Source: G963667915 sp965197385 (GTDB lineage Bacteria; Acidobacteriota; Vicinamibacteria; Vicinamibacterales; UBA823). Taken from it: a stretch of 64,000 nt of DNA. Every line of letters starts with the position of its first letter. Position 1 is the stretch's first letter. The DNA lies in contig CBDANA010000005.1 of assembly GCA_965197385.1 (NCBI GenBank), forward strand, positions 186,001 through 250,000, in the 5' to 3' direction. The notes under the pieces are model-generated. The model was not told where the DNA came from and searched no databases. It worked only from the letters and a program-made list of their open reading frames with translations. Of the stretch, positions 49,926 through 58,147 are shown in pieces. The translations under genes and the position numbers were made by a program.

Positions 49926-51308
49926 ATGACGACTGAGCTCGTGATTGCCCTCATCGCCGCGCTCGGGGGCGCCGCCGTGACGTGGGCGTTGGTGAGTGCC
50001 CGGCAGCGGACGACGGCCGCCCGCCACGACACCGACCTGGAGGCCAGGACCCGGGCCGCCGAGGGGGTGCGGGATGAGCTGCGTCAGCAGCTGGCGGCGA
50101 ACGATCGGCAACTCGACGGAGTACGGGCCGCGCTCGATGCCGAGAGCCGCGCGCGCACCGAGGCCGAGACTCGGCTGGAGCAGGTGCGCGAGAGCCTCCG
50201 CGACCAGCAACGGCTCCTCGAGGAGACCACCGCCCGGCTGACCGACACCTTTCGCGCGCTCAGCGCGGACGCGCTCAAGAGTAACAACCAGTCGTTTCTC
50301 GATCTGGCCAAGCAGTCCTTCGCGTCGATCGTGGCCGAGACGAAGGGGGACGTGGGCAAGCGCCAAGAGGCGATCGACGCGCTCATCCGACCTATTCAGG
50401 ATACGCTCAAGCGCTACGAGCAGCAGGTCGTGGCGATGGAGGAGACGCGCCAGCGGACGTTCGGCGGGCTCGAGGAGCAACTCAAGCAGCTCAGCGCGTC
50501 GCAGGGACAGCTGCAGCGGGAGACCGGGAATCTCGTCAAGGCGCTTCGCCGGCCCGACGTGCGGGGGCGGTGGGGGGAGATGACCCTGCATCGGGTCGTC
50601 GAGCTGGCCGGGATGTCGGCGCATTGCGACTACGAGCCGCAGGTGACGGTCACCGGTGACGACGGCCGCGTGCGGCCTGATCTGCTGGTGCGTTTGCCCA
50701 ACACGCGGACGATCGTCGTGGATTCCAAGGTGCCGCTCGATGCCTATCTGGATGCGATCGAAGCCAACGACGAGGATACCCGGCGCGCGGCGCTGCAGCG
50801 CCATGCACAGCAGCTGCGGACCCACATGACCCAGCTGGCGGCGAAATCGTATTGGGAGCAGTTTCCGCAGACGCCGGAGTTCGTCGTGATGTTCGTGCCT
50901 GGCGAAGCGCTGTTCGCAGCCGCCATCGATGCCGATCGGACGCTCCTCGAAGACGGCATGGCCCGCCAGGTCGTGCTGGCCACGCCGACGACGCTGATCG
51001 CTGTGCTCAAGGCCGTGGCGTACGGCTGGCGACAGGAGCAGATTGCCGAGAATGCGCAGGCGATCAGCGAGCTCGGACGGCAGCTGTACGACCGCGTGCG
51101 GACGCTCGCTGATCACGTGGAGGACGTCGGCAAGTCGCTTGGGCGGGCGGTCGCGGCCTACAACCGTGCGGTGGGCTCGATGGAGACGCGCGTCTTTTCT
51201 TCGGCGCGGCGCTTCAAGGAGCTCGGCGCCGCGACCGGCGAGGACATCACGACCGTCGAGCCGGTCGAGCAGGCGCCGCGGCTCTTTACCGACCTCGACA
51301 AGATGTGA
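49926..51308 (+). CDS. rmuC: RmuC-family DNA recombination protein
   Basis: A 460-residue membrane-anchored coiled-coil protein with a PD-(D/E)XK-like nuclease core, linked to suppression of inverted-repeat rearrangements. N-terminal anchor LVIALIAALGGAAVTWALV; long coiled coil (residues about 30-190: DELRQQLAANDRQLDGVRAA and following); core GNLVKALRRPDVRGRWGEMT, LHRVVELAGMSAHCDYEPQV, RPDLLVRLPNTRTIVVDSKV with catalytic Asp/Asp-Lys, and MFVPGEALFAAAI, then VLATPTTLIAVLKAVAYGWR. The ATG lies 55 bp after element copy 5. Its reported role in handling inverted repeats is notable beside a palindromic element, but the juxtaposition may be chance. Confidence 0.93.
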   Translation: MTTELVIALIAALGGAAVTWALVSARQRTTAARHDTDLEARTRAAEGVRDELRQQLAANDRQLDGVRAALDAESRARTEAETRLEQVRESLRDQQRLLEETTARLTDTFRALSADALKSNNQSFLDLAKQSFASIVAETKGDVGKRQEAIDALIRPIQDTLKRYEQQVVAMEETRQRTFGGLEEQLKQLSASQGQLQRETGNLVKALRRPDVRGRWGEMTLHRVVELAGMSAHCDYEPQVTVTGDDGRVRPDLLVRLPNTRTIVVDSKVPLDAYLDAIEANDEDTRRAALQRHAQQLRTHMTQLAAKSYWEQFPQTPEFVVMFVPGEALFAAAIDADRTLLEDGMARQVVLATPTTLIAVLKAVAYGWRQEQIAENAQAISELGRQLYDRVRTLADHVEDVGKSLGRAVAAYNRAVGSMETRVFSSARRFKELGAATGEDITTVEPVEQAPRLFTDLDKM

Positions 51309-51326
51309 GCGGCTCGCGTGCGGCCG

Positions 51327-53966
51327 TCAAAACGTGTAGTGCAGCCTGACCTGGGCGTTGGCGCCCGGCCCATCGACGCCGGAGCCGTGCCACCGATAGT
51401 TGCGGTCCGTCAGGTTTTCCGTGATCACGGTCAACTCGACGTTCGAGTGCAGCTGCCAGCCGGCCCGGGCGCCAAACGCGAGGAACCCAGGCGTTTCATC
51501 GAAGAGCGTGGCGGAATTCGCGTCGCCGAGCACCCGGTCCTGCACCTCCGAGAGTGTTTCGCCGGTCGCGGTCAGCACGCCGTTCTGCACCAGGCCGAGG
51601 ACCGTGGCGCCGGCGGTGAAGAACTCGGCGATCGACTCGCGCGATCGGAGCGCGCCGATGCGCGCGTCGCTCAGATCGCCCGGGCTGAGCCGGCGCTGTG
51701 CGAATGCGAAGCTCGATGTGCCCTCGATCCAGAACGGCTGCCGGGCGGGCGACCAGCGGATGCGCCCGCCGCCGAACGGCGGCGGCATCCGCCTGAGTAG
51801 CTGGTTGGTTCCGAGCTCGTGGCCGTTGACCATCGAGGCATACACCGCGGCGTGCCACTCCGGGGTGACCTGGACCCTGAGGTCGGCCTCGAACCCCAGC
51901 ACCCGCGCTCGGTCGACGTTGGCCCGGGTTACGATCGGCCGCAGATCTTGTTCAACGAACGCGCGTCCCGCGGCGTCCTGGCGGACGACCGTGAAGCCGG
52001 CGATCGTCGTGCCGACGATTGGGTTCAGGAAGATGGCGGCGCGGCGCTGGATGATGTCGTGGAGCTCGAGGTCGAAGACGCTCACCGAGGCCGACACGCG
52101 GGGCGTCCGGATCTTCAGGCCGCCTTCGATCGCGACCGCGGATTCCGGGGCGAGGCCCTCGAGGCGCCGGCCCGTGCTCACCGCATCGGTTCCGTCGCTG
52201 TCCCCGATGAAACTGCCGAGATTCTCCGCCGTCTGGGGCGCAATCTCGAATCCGCCGCCGCTGAGACCGACCGCCCCGAGATCGAACGCGTTCGCCGCCC
52301 GGAAGCCGCGGCTCACCGTGAGTGTCGCGTTGAGTGTGTCGGTCAGTCCGATTACCGCCCCGGTGTGGAACGTGAACGCGTCCATGGGCACGCGGGTGGT
52401 CTGGATGTCGAAGCTGGGATCGGACCGGGTTCTGAACAGAAAATATCCGTGGCGTAGACCCGCTCTGAGCGTCAGCTGCCCGGGCACGATTTCCGAGGTG
52501 GTTTGGAGGAAGAGGCCGGTGCTCGTGTAGCGGGTTCCGTCCGGAATCCTCGGCCTGACCTGAGCGCGCGTCCCCGTGAGCGGATCCTCGAACGTGCGTT
52601 CGCCGGCGATGTACTCGTCGTAGACCTCGCCGCCGAACGTCAGCGCGTGGCGCCCGCCGACCACGCGGGCGCCCTGGGCCTGGTAGCCGATGGCGACGAC
52701 CCAACCGTCCTGCCGTTCGATGGGCGAGTCGCGGCGGCGCCGCTCGAGGCGATCGTCCTGCTGCCGGTTGATCGAGACGCTCGCCGTCAGCCCGTCGAGC
52801 CACCCGGTGCGCCCGCGGTCGTAGCGCACATAGCCAAAATCGAGCCGCTGCGGCTCGAACTCGCTGCGGTGCCAGCCGTCGCCCCCGAGCAGACGGTCGT
52901 AGCGGTTGACCCCGAACTGCTCCTCGTGGAGGTACACCGCCCGCAGCGAGGCGTCCTCGCCGGCGTCGAACGCAGCCGCCACGTACGCGCCGGACTGCGA
53001 GAAGTCGGTGTCGGGCAGCTTCGTGTACTGCGGCGTTGACGGAAGTCCGAGGAAACGGGTGAGGGCGGAGTGCGAGTCGCGTCCTCGTCCGGCGCGCAAT
53101 TCGCCGACACGGCGCGTGGCACCCCCGATCCTCGCGGCCCATCGACGATCCTGCACGAGGATGGTCGCGTCGCCGGTGCCGCTGAGGTCGGCCGATCCGA
53201 AGACGCCGTCCACACCGCCCGTCACCTGCCGTCCGGCGGAGGACAGGGCCGGCGTCAGGCTCAGGACGTTGATCGTGCCGCCGAGGGCGTCGCTGCCGTA
53301 CTGCACGGATGACGGGCCGCGCACGACCTCCAGGCGGTCGACCAGTGCCGGGTTGATCCAGCCGAGGTACTGCGTCGCGCCACTGCGGAACGTGGACGTG
53401 TTGAAGCGGATCCCGTCCATCAGGTACACGATGCGCTGCGCGCTGAATCCTCGAATGAACGGGGAGCCCTGGGCGGTGGTCGTCTGCTGGACGAGGACAC
53501 CAGGCTCCTCGCGGAGCACTTGGGGAAGGATCTGATGCGGCCGCGACTCGATCTCCTCGCGCGTGGTGACGGTCACCGCTTCGGGGATGTCGAACGACTG
53601 CTCGGTGGCGCCCCGCGCCGGTGTGACGACGACCTCCGTTTCGAGCCCGGCCACCTGGAGGACGAGCCGGACCGACGTCGCACCGTCGCGCGTCAAGTCC
53701 ACCTGCGCTGTCGCCGGCGTGAACAAGTCGCGCTCGGCGAGCACGAGGCAGGCGGCGGGCGGCAGCCCTTCGACCGAAAAGGCTCCGCGATCGTCAGCGT
53801 TCACGGTGACGGTGCGCTCGTTGCACGCGACCGTGACCACCGCCGCCGGAATTGCCCCGCCGAGTGAATCTTCGACCGTTCCGGAGAGCGTGCGTTCGGG
53901 TGATTGGGATACGTCGCCGAGAGCGATGGCCGCCACCCACAGTGCGACCATCGGCGCGAGGGACAT
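51327..53966 (-). CDS. TonB-dependent receptor with N-terminal regulatory-like domain
   Basis: An 879-residue outer-membrane receptor. Signal-like start (LAPMVALWVAAIALGDVSQ), a CarboxypepD_reg-like sandwich (RTLSGTVEDSLGGAIPAAVV; GAFSVEGLPPAACLVLAERD), a TonB box-like region, plug (ILPQVLREEPGVLVQQTTTA; FIRGFSAQRIVYLMDGIRFN; VDRLEVVRGPSSVQYGSDAL) and a long barrel ending NAQVRLHYTF. The plug with QGSPFIRGFSAQRIVYLMDG resembles vitamin B12/heme-type receptors (BtuB/HmuR). Ligand not determinable. Convergent with rmuC. Confidence 0.88.
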   Translation of the reverse strand: MSLAPMVALWVAAIALGDVSQSPERTLSGTVEDSLGGAIPAAVVTVACNERTVTVNADDRGAFSVEGLPPAACLVLAERDLFTPATAQVDLTRDGATSVRLVLQVAGLETEVVVTPARGATEQSFDIPEAVTVTTREEIESRPHQILPQVLREEPGVLVQQTTTAQGSPFIRGFSAQRIVYLMDGIRFNTSTFRSGATQYLGWINPALVDRLEVVRGPSSVQYGSDALGGTINVLSLTPALSSAGRQVTGGVDGVFGSADLSGTGDATILVQDRRWAARIGGATRRVGELRAGRGRDSHSALTRFLGLPSTPQYTKLPDTDFSQSGAYVAAAFDAGEDASLRAVYLHEEQFGVNRYDRLLGGDGWHRSEFEPQRLDFGYVRYDRGRTGWLDGLTASVSINRQQDDRLERRRRDSPIERQDGWVVAIGYQAQGARVVGGRHALTFGGEVYDEYIAGERTFEDPLTGTRAQVRPRIPDGTRYTSTGLFLQTTSEIVPGQLTLRAGLRHGYFLFRTRSDPSFDIQTTRVPMDAFTFHTGAVIGLTDTLNATLTVSRGFRAANAFDLGAVGLSGGGFEIAPQTAENLGSFIGDSDGTDAVSTGRRLEGLAPESAVAIEGGLKIRTPRVSASVSVFDLELHDIIQRRAAIFLNPIVGTTIAGFTVVRQDAAGRAFVEQDLRPIVTRANVDRARVLGFEADLRVQVTPEWHAAVYASMVNGHELGTNQLLRRMPPPFGGGRIRWSPARQPFWIEGTSSFAFAQRRLSPGDLSDARIGALRSRESIAEFFTAGATVLGLVQNGVLTATGETLSEVQDRVLGDANSATLFDETPGFLAFGARAGWQLHSNVELTVITENLTDRNYRWHGSGVDGPGANAQVRLHYTF

Positions 53967-54047
53967 TCCGAAAATCGTACGGGCCCGAGTCCTGCACTGT
54001 CAAACCACGGGTGCGCATGACTTTATGCCGTCCACCATGGCCGCGGG

Positions 54048-54124
54048 CCTCTCGGCTTCGGGCTCTCGGCGCTTGCACGGTCCGGGACGCGAGAGCCGGG
54101 AGGCGAGAGCCGAAAGCCGAGAGG
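54048..54124. repeat. REP-like palindrome (CTCTCGGC family), copy 3
   Basis: CCTCTCGGCTTCGGGCTCTC (from 54048) and GCGAGAGCCGAAAGCCGAGA (from 54103) form a 21-22 bp stem with two mismatches around a ~33-nt loop. This is the best preserved copy of the family also seen at 22383 and 29281. It lies just upstream of the sulfur operon promoter and downstream of nothing transcribed in that direction. Confidence 0.6.
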
Positions 54125-54139
54125 CGGGTGCGCGCACCG

Positions 54140-54169
54140 TTGACAGCACCGGGGCTCGATTTCTATAAT
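54140..54169 (+). promoter_or_regulatory. Near-consensus promoter of the sulfur/Fe-S operon
   Basis: TTGACA (54140-54145), 18-bp spacer, TATAAT (54164-54169). This is a perfect pair of hexamers, exceptional in a GC-rich genome, and sits about 120 bp before the cysteine synthase ATG. A second possible -10, TATAAG, lies at 54175-54180. Confidence 0.75.
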
Positions 54170-54182
54170 TCTTCTATAAGTG

Positions 54183-54197
54183 CGACTAGATTAGTCG
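54183..54197. promoter_or_regulatory. IscR/Rrf2-like operator
   Basis: CGACTAGATTAGTCG is a perfect palindrome with a 3-nt centre. It fits the GACT-N5-AGTC heart of IscR type-1/Rrf2 sites. It lies about 14 bp after the -10, so bound regulator would repress. An Rrf2-family gene is encoded downstream at 58148. Confidence 0.65.
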
Positions 54198-54287
54198 TAT
54201 TTCAATGCACCCCGTGCTTGACGGTAAGCGGCGGACTTTCGTCGAATAAAATCAGAGGTTCCGGCTCATGCGAGGATCAGCCAGGAA

Positions 54288-55625
54288 ATGAACGACCACA
54301 CCCTGCGCGTCTACGATTCCATTCTCGGCCTCCTCTCCAGTGCCGACAATCCCACACCGCTGGTGCGCCTGAACCGGGTGGTGCCGTTCCGGGACACTCA
54401 GGTCTACGCCAAGCTCGAGTGGTACAACCCGTTTGGAGCAGTCAAGGATCGGGTGGCAGCCAACCTGGTTGCCGACGGCGAAGCACATCTCACGGTGCAG
54501 ACGGACCAGAAGCTGGTCGAGCCCACCTCGGGCAACACCGGCATGGCCCTCGCCATGATCGCCAATGCGAAGGGCTACACGCTGACGACGCCGCTGTCGA
54601 TCGAGATACCGCTCGAGAAGCGCACCATGCTCAGGTTCTTTGGCGCCGAGGTGCTCGAGCTCGACGACACCCTGTGCCCGGCGCCTGGGGCACCCGAAGG
54701 CGCAATCGCCAAGGCGATGGAGATCGCCGAGCGTCCCGGATTCCACATGTTGAACCAGTACGTCAACGAGGCGAATCCCGACGCGCACTACACGACGACA
54801 GGACCGGAGATCTGGCGCCAGACGGAAGGAACGGTCACGCATTTCGTTGCGGGTCTGGGCACGTGCGGCACCATTACCGGGACGGGGCGCTTTCTTAAAG
54901 AGCAGCGCTCCGCGGTCCAGGTCCTCGGTGTGCATCCTGGCGAGGGCCATGACATCCCTGGCGTGCGAAGTATCCGCCAGCTCCAGCAGACCCGGCTGTT
55001 TCGTCCGGCGGAGTACGACGGCCTGACCGAGATTCAGAACCAGGCGGCGTTCGAGTTGTGTCTCCGCCTGAACCGGGAGGAGAGCATCATCGCGGGGCCA
55101 AGCTCGGCCATGGCCCTTGCAGGTGCGTTCGAGCTGGTCCCTGACGAGCCGGGCAACCTGGTCGTGGTGATCTTCCCGGACAGCGCGTTCAAGTACGCAT
55201 CCTCGGTTGTGAAGTATCTGCCGGGTCTCGAGGCCGGCACGGCGAAGCCCGCGGCGCCGCGCAACGCGCTGCTCGACACGATGGTGGAGAACGTGCGGGG
55301 CAACGCCGACCTGACCATCGACGTCGACGCCGCCCACGAGCAGTGGCAGGCGTACAGGCCGTTCGTGCTGGATGTGCGCCCGAGCGACCAGTACCAGGAG
55401 GCGCACATCCCTGGTGCCATCAACAGGCCGCTCGCGGCGCTGAGCGAGCATCACGCGGGCCTTCCCGGCGATCTCGACGCGCCGATCTTCAGCGTGTGCC
55501 AGCGCGGGAATGCCTCGCTGTCCGGCGTGCTGTTTCTCAAGTCGCTCGGCTATCGCAATGTACGCAGCATCACCGGCGGGACGCTCGCCTGGCGAGAGAA
55601 GGGCTTTGCCACCGACGCCGAATAG
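54288..55625 (+). CDS. Cysteine synthase fused to a C-terminal rhodanese domain
   Basis: A 445-residue fusion. Residues 1-320 are a PLP fold-type II cysteine synthase: NPTPLVRLNRV, Schiff-base Lys K53 in YNPFGAVKDRV, EPTSGNTGMALAMIA, HFVAGLGTCGTITGTGRFL and IAGPSSAMAL. Residues about 340-445 are a rhodanese with VLDVRPSDQYQEAHIPGAIN and active Cys C404 in FSVCQRGNASLSGV. The synthase resembles the CysM/CBS branch. Beside a sulfur-carrier/E1 fusion and a JAMM protease, it likely takes sulfur from a protein thiocarboxylate or the rhodanese persulfide rather than free sulfide. It is first in an operon behind a strong promoter with an Rrf2-like operator. Confidence 0.88.
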   Translation: MNDHTLRVYDSILGLLSSADNPTPLVRLNRVVPFRDTQVYAKLEWYNPFGAVKDRVAANLVADGEAHLTVQTDQKLVEPTSGNTGMALAMIANAKGYTLTTPLSIEIPLEKRTMLRFFGAEVLELDDTLCPAPGAPEGAIAKAMEIAERPGFHMLNQYVNEANPDAHYTTTGPEIWRQTEGTVTHFVAGLGTCGTITGTGRFLKEQRSAVQVLGVHPGEGHDIPGVRSIRQLQQTRLFRPAEYDGLTEIQNQAAFELCLRLNREESIIAGPSSAMALAGAFELVPDEPGNLVVVIFPDSAFKYASSVVKYLPGLEAGTAKPAAPRNALLDTMVENVRGNADLTIDVDAAHEQWQAYRPFVLDVRPSDQYQEAHIPGAINRPLAALSEHHAGLPGDLDAPIFSVCQRGNASLSGVLFLKSLGYRNVRSITGGTLAWREKGFATDAE

Positions 55626-55654
55626 GATGGCGGCGGAAGAGGGGTGGCTAGCGA

Positions 55655-56121
55655 GTGGTGAGGGGACCGCGACCCACGCTGGTGTTGTGCGCCGAGGCCA
55701 ACACCGCCATCCGCCGGCATGGCCGGGAGGCCTACCCGCACGAATGTTGCGTGGCGTGGCACGCCGCCCCAAGGTGCTCGCTCAGCGTCCGGTCACGCCG
55801 GAACGCAAAAAAATCCTGTCGTCCTACGAGGCGGAGCTGGTGCTGACCGATCCGCTCGACGGATCCGACGGTGCGATTCGAGAGGCCCGCCGGATCCATG
55901 CCGCGACGCTCGACCGGTATTTCTACGCCGGCCACTACACCAACGACGCCAACTGGCGAGCCCACTACGACACGACCGGTCCGGCGATCCTGGAGCAGAC
56001 CGGCGGCCGCGTGACGCATTTCGTGGCGGGCACGCGTGAAGGCGTGATCGTGACGATCTTCTGCGATTCGGGCGAGCGGTACCTGGCGGAACGGTTCTGG
56101 GACGAGCCGACGGCGTCATGA
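55655..56121 (+). pseudogene. Chimeric remnant: JAMM N-terminus joined to cysteine synthase pieces
   Basis: From GTG 55655 one frame reads LVLCAEANTAIRRHGREAYP then HECC, the start of a JAMM protein very like the intact gene at 56118. At about 55770 it gives way, in another frame, to cysteine synthase pieces: TPERKKILSSYEAELVLTDP, LDGSDGAIREARRIHAATLD, NDANWRAHYDTTGPAILEQT, VTHFVAG. After that a jump of about 110 missing residues leads to the C-terminal EGVIVTIFCDSGERYLAERF. This is at least two deleted genes collapsed together. Its stop overlaps the ATG of the intact JAMM gene. Confidence 0.75.
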
Positions 56122-56525
56122 CACTCGAGCTGTCCGAGCCAATCCGGGAAGCGATCCGCCACCACGGCCAAGCGGCCTATCCCCATGAGTGCTGCGGGGC
56201 GCTCATCGGACGTGGAACGCGCGTCACCGAGGCCGTAACGTTGCCGAACACCACAGACGAAGAGCCGCGCCGCCGATTCCTCGTGAGCCCGGCCGACTAC
56301 CGTCTCGCGGAACGTCGGGCGACTGAATCCGATCGGGAGTTGGTCGGGTTCTATCACTCACACCCCGACCATCCAGCGCGGCCCTCTCAGCACGACCTCG
56401 CACACGCGTGGCCGTTTTTCGCGTATGTGATTCTGTCGGTCCGGCGAGGTGAGCCGGCCGAGCTCACGGCGTGGCGGCTGCGTGAAGACCGCTCGACCTT
56501 TGACGCGGTGCCCGTTGTCGCCTGA
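56118..56525 (+). CDS. JAMM/MPN metalloprotease (M67, Mec+/QbsD-like)
   Basis: A 135-residue zinc isopeptidase. JAMM ligands are complete: Glu in AYPHECCGALIG (about residue 25), then HSHPDHPARPSQHDLAHAW giving His-x-His, Ser and Asp. Stand-alone bacterial members (Mec+ of mycobacteria, QbsD) trim residues after the Gly-Gly of ThiS-like sulfur carriers, or release cysteine from the carrier. The next gene encodes such a carrier with its Gly-Gly buried inside a fusion, so processing it is the obvious hypothesis. ATG 56118 overlaps the preceding pseudogene's stop. Confidence 0.87.
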   Translation: MTLELSEPIREAIRHHGQAAYPHECCGALIGRGTRVTEAVTLPNTTDEEPRRRFLVSPADYRLAERRATESDRELVGFYHSHPDHPARPSQHDLAHAWPFFAYVILSVRRGEPAELTAWRLREDRSTFDAVPVVA

Positions 56526-56566
56526 ACGGGTCGCCATGAGATCTGGGCCTGGAGTACCCTGACACC

Positions 56567-58018
56567 ATGTCGAACAAAGTGCTCATCCCGACGCCGTTGC
56601 GCCCGTATGCGGGCAAGCAAGATGTGGTTGAAGTCGACGGGAAGACCGTCGGCGAGTTGCTGGTGAACCTGACCAGCCAGTACGCGGACCTGCGCAAGCA
56701 CCTCTATACGGAGGAGGGGCGGCTCCGCAGCTTTGTAAACGTCTACGTCAACGACGACGACATTCGCTACCTGGACCGCGAACAGACGCCCCTTAAGCCT
56801 GGTGACACGATCAGCATCGTGCCGTCCGTCGCTGGTGGCGCCGGACCGGTCGTGGCCGAGCCGCGTACCGCACCCCCGCTGAGCAACGACGAGGTGCAAC
56901 GCTACAGCCGCCACCTCATCATGCCCGAGGTGGGCATGGACGGACAGCAGAAACTCAAGGCAGCACGGGTGCTGTGCATCGGCGCCGGCGGGTTGGGATC
57001 GCCCGTGGCGATGTACCTGGCAGCGGCCGGTGTTGGGACGTTAGGGATGGTCGATTTTGATACGGTCGATTTCAGCAACCTCCAACGGCAGATTATTCAC
57101 GGGACGCCCGACGTGGGTCGCCTGAAGCTTCGGTCGGCGAACGATCGCATTCAGGCCATCAATCCCAACGTCCAGGTCGAGTGCTATGAGACGGCGCTGT
57201 CGTCGCAGAACGCGCTAGAGCTGTTGGAGCCCTACGACGTCATCGTCGACGGGACCGACAATTTTCCGACGCGATATCTCGTCAACGACGCGTGCGTCCT
57301 GCTCGGTAAGCCGAACGTCTACGGCAGCATCTTCAGGTTCGAAGGGCAGGCCTCGGTGTTTGCGACCAAGGACGGGCCGTGCTATCGCTGCTTGTATCCG
57401 GAGCCGCCGCCTCCCGGTCTCGTGCCGAGCTGCGCGGAAGGAGGCGTGCTCGGCGTGCTGCCAGGCATCGTCGGAACGATTCAGGCGACCGAAGCGATCA
57501 AGCTAATCATCGGGGTGGGCGAGCCGCTGATCGGACGGTTCCTGATCTTCGATGCGCTGCGCATGCGGTTCCGCGAGCTCAAGCTGCGTCGCGATCCGGA
57601 GTGCCCGGTGTGCGGCGATCGTCCGACGGTGCGGGAGCTGATCGACTACGAGCAGTTCTGCGGCGTCGCGCCGGCGGCGCAGACGTCCGCGCCAGCGGCG
57701 GTCGAGGAAACGACCGTCGAGGAGTTGAAGCGCCGCTTCGATGCCGGCGAAGACACGTTCCTCTTGGACGTCCGCGAACCGCAGGAGTATCAGATCTGCA
57801 CCATCCCGGGATCGACGTTGATTTCACTCGGCGACCTGCCGAGCCGACTGTCCGAGCTCGAAGGGCGGCGCAACATCGTCGTGCACTGCAAGTCCGGCGT
57901 CCGGAGTGCCAAGGCGGTGAAGCTGCTCCGCGAGGCGGGATTCGGAGACGCGGTCAACCTCCAAGGCGGAATCTTGGCCTGGATCGATCGGGTCGACCCG
58001 TCGCTGCCCAAGTACTGA
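56567..58018 (+). CDS. ThiS/MoaD-like carrier - E1 adenylyltransferase (MoeB/ThiF) - rhodanese fusion
   Basis: A 483-residue three-domain protein. Residues 1-91: ubiquitin-fold sulfur carrier (VLIPTPLRPYAGKQDVVEVD; VYVNDDDIRYLDREQTPLKP) ending VPSVAGG with Gly90-Gly91 followed directly by more protein. Residues about 105-360: E1 with RYSRHLIMPEVGMDGQQKL, ATP loop VLCIGAGGLGSPVAMYL, VDFDTVDFSNLQRQIIH, VDGTDNFPTRYLVND, CYRCLYP and CPVCGDR zinc pairs, and Cys289 in LVPSCAEGGVLGVLPG. Residues about 375-483: rhodanese with Cys441 in VVHCKSGVRSAKA. It would adenylate and thiocarboxylate the carrier. Because adenylation needs a free C-terminal Gly, the internal Gly-Gly implies cleavage or an intramolecular variation. 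Confidence 0.88.
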   Translation: MSNKVLIPTPLRPYAGKQDVVEVDGKTVGELLVNLTSQYADLRKHLYTEEGRLRSFVNVYVNDDDIRYLDREQTPLKPGDTISIVPSVAGGAGPVVAEPRTAPPLSNDEVQRYSRHLIMPEVGMDGQQKLKAARVLCIGAGGLGSPVAMYLAAAGVGTLGMVDFDTVDFSNLQRQIIHGTPDVGRLKLRSANDRIQAINPNVQVECYETALSSQNALELLEPYDVIVDGTDNFPTRYLVNDACVLLGKPNVYGSIFRFEGQASVFATKDGPCYRCLYPEPPPPGLVPSCAEGGVLGVLPGIVGTIQATEAIKLIIGVGEPLIGRFLIFDALRMRFRELKLRRDPECPVCGDRPTVRELIDYEQFCGVAPAAQTSAPAAVEETTVEELKRRFDAGEDTFLLDVREPQEYQICTIPGSTLISLGDLPSRLSELEGRRNIVVHCKSGVRSAKAVKLLREAGFGDAVNLQGGILAWIDRVDPSLPKY

Positions 58019-58071
58019 GGAAAGCGCCGGTAGTGGGCTACGTTGTTCAAAGTAGTCCACTGGAAAGCGCC
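58019..58071. repeat. Hairpin flanked by direct repeats
   Basis: GGAAAGCGCC occurs at 58019-58028 and again at 58062-58071. Between them AGTGGGCTAC (58032-58041) pairs with GTAGTCCACT (58052-58061) with one mismatch. It lies between the E1 fusion gene and the rrf2 promoter; a partial terminator or insulator is possible. Confidence 0.5.
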
Positions 58072-58100
58072 TTGTCCGGGCGATGCCGGGGCGCTAATAT
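58072..58100 (+). promoter_or_regulatory. Internal promoter for rrf2-iscSUA
   Basis: TTGTCC (58072-58077), 17-bp spacer, TAATAT (58095-58100), 47 bp before the rrf2 ATG. This would allow separate expression of the Fe-S genes from the upstream sulfur genes. Confidence 0.5.
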
Positions 58101-58147
58101 AAAACATGGGTGGTCCTATATCGCGCGAATGGCTGGATAATCAGAAA

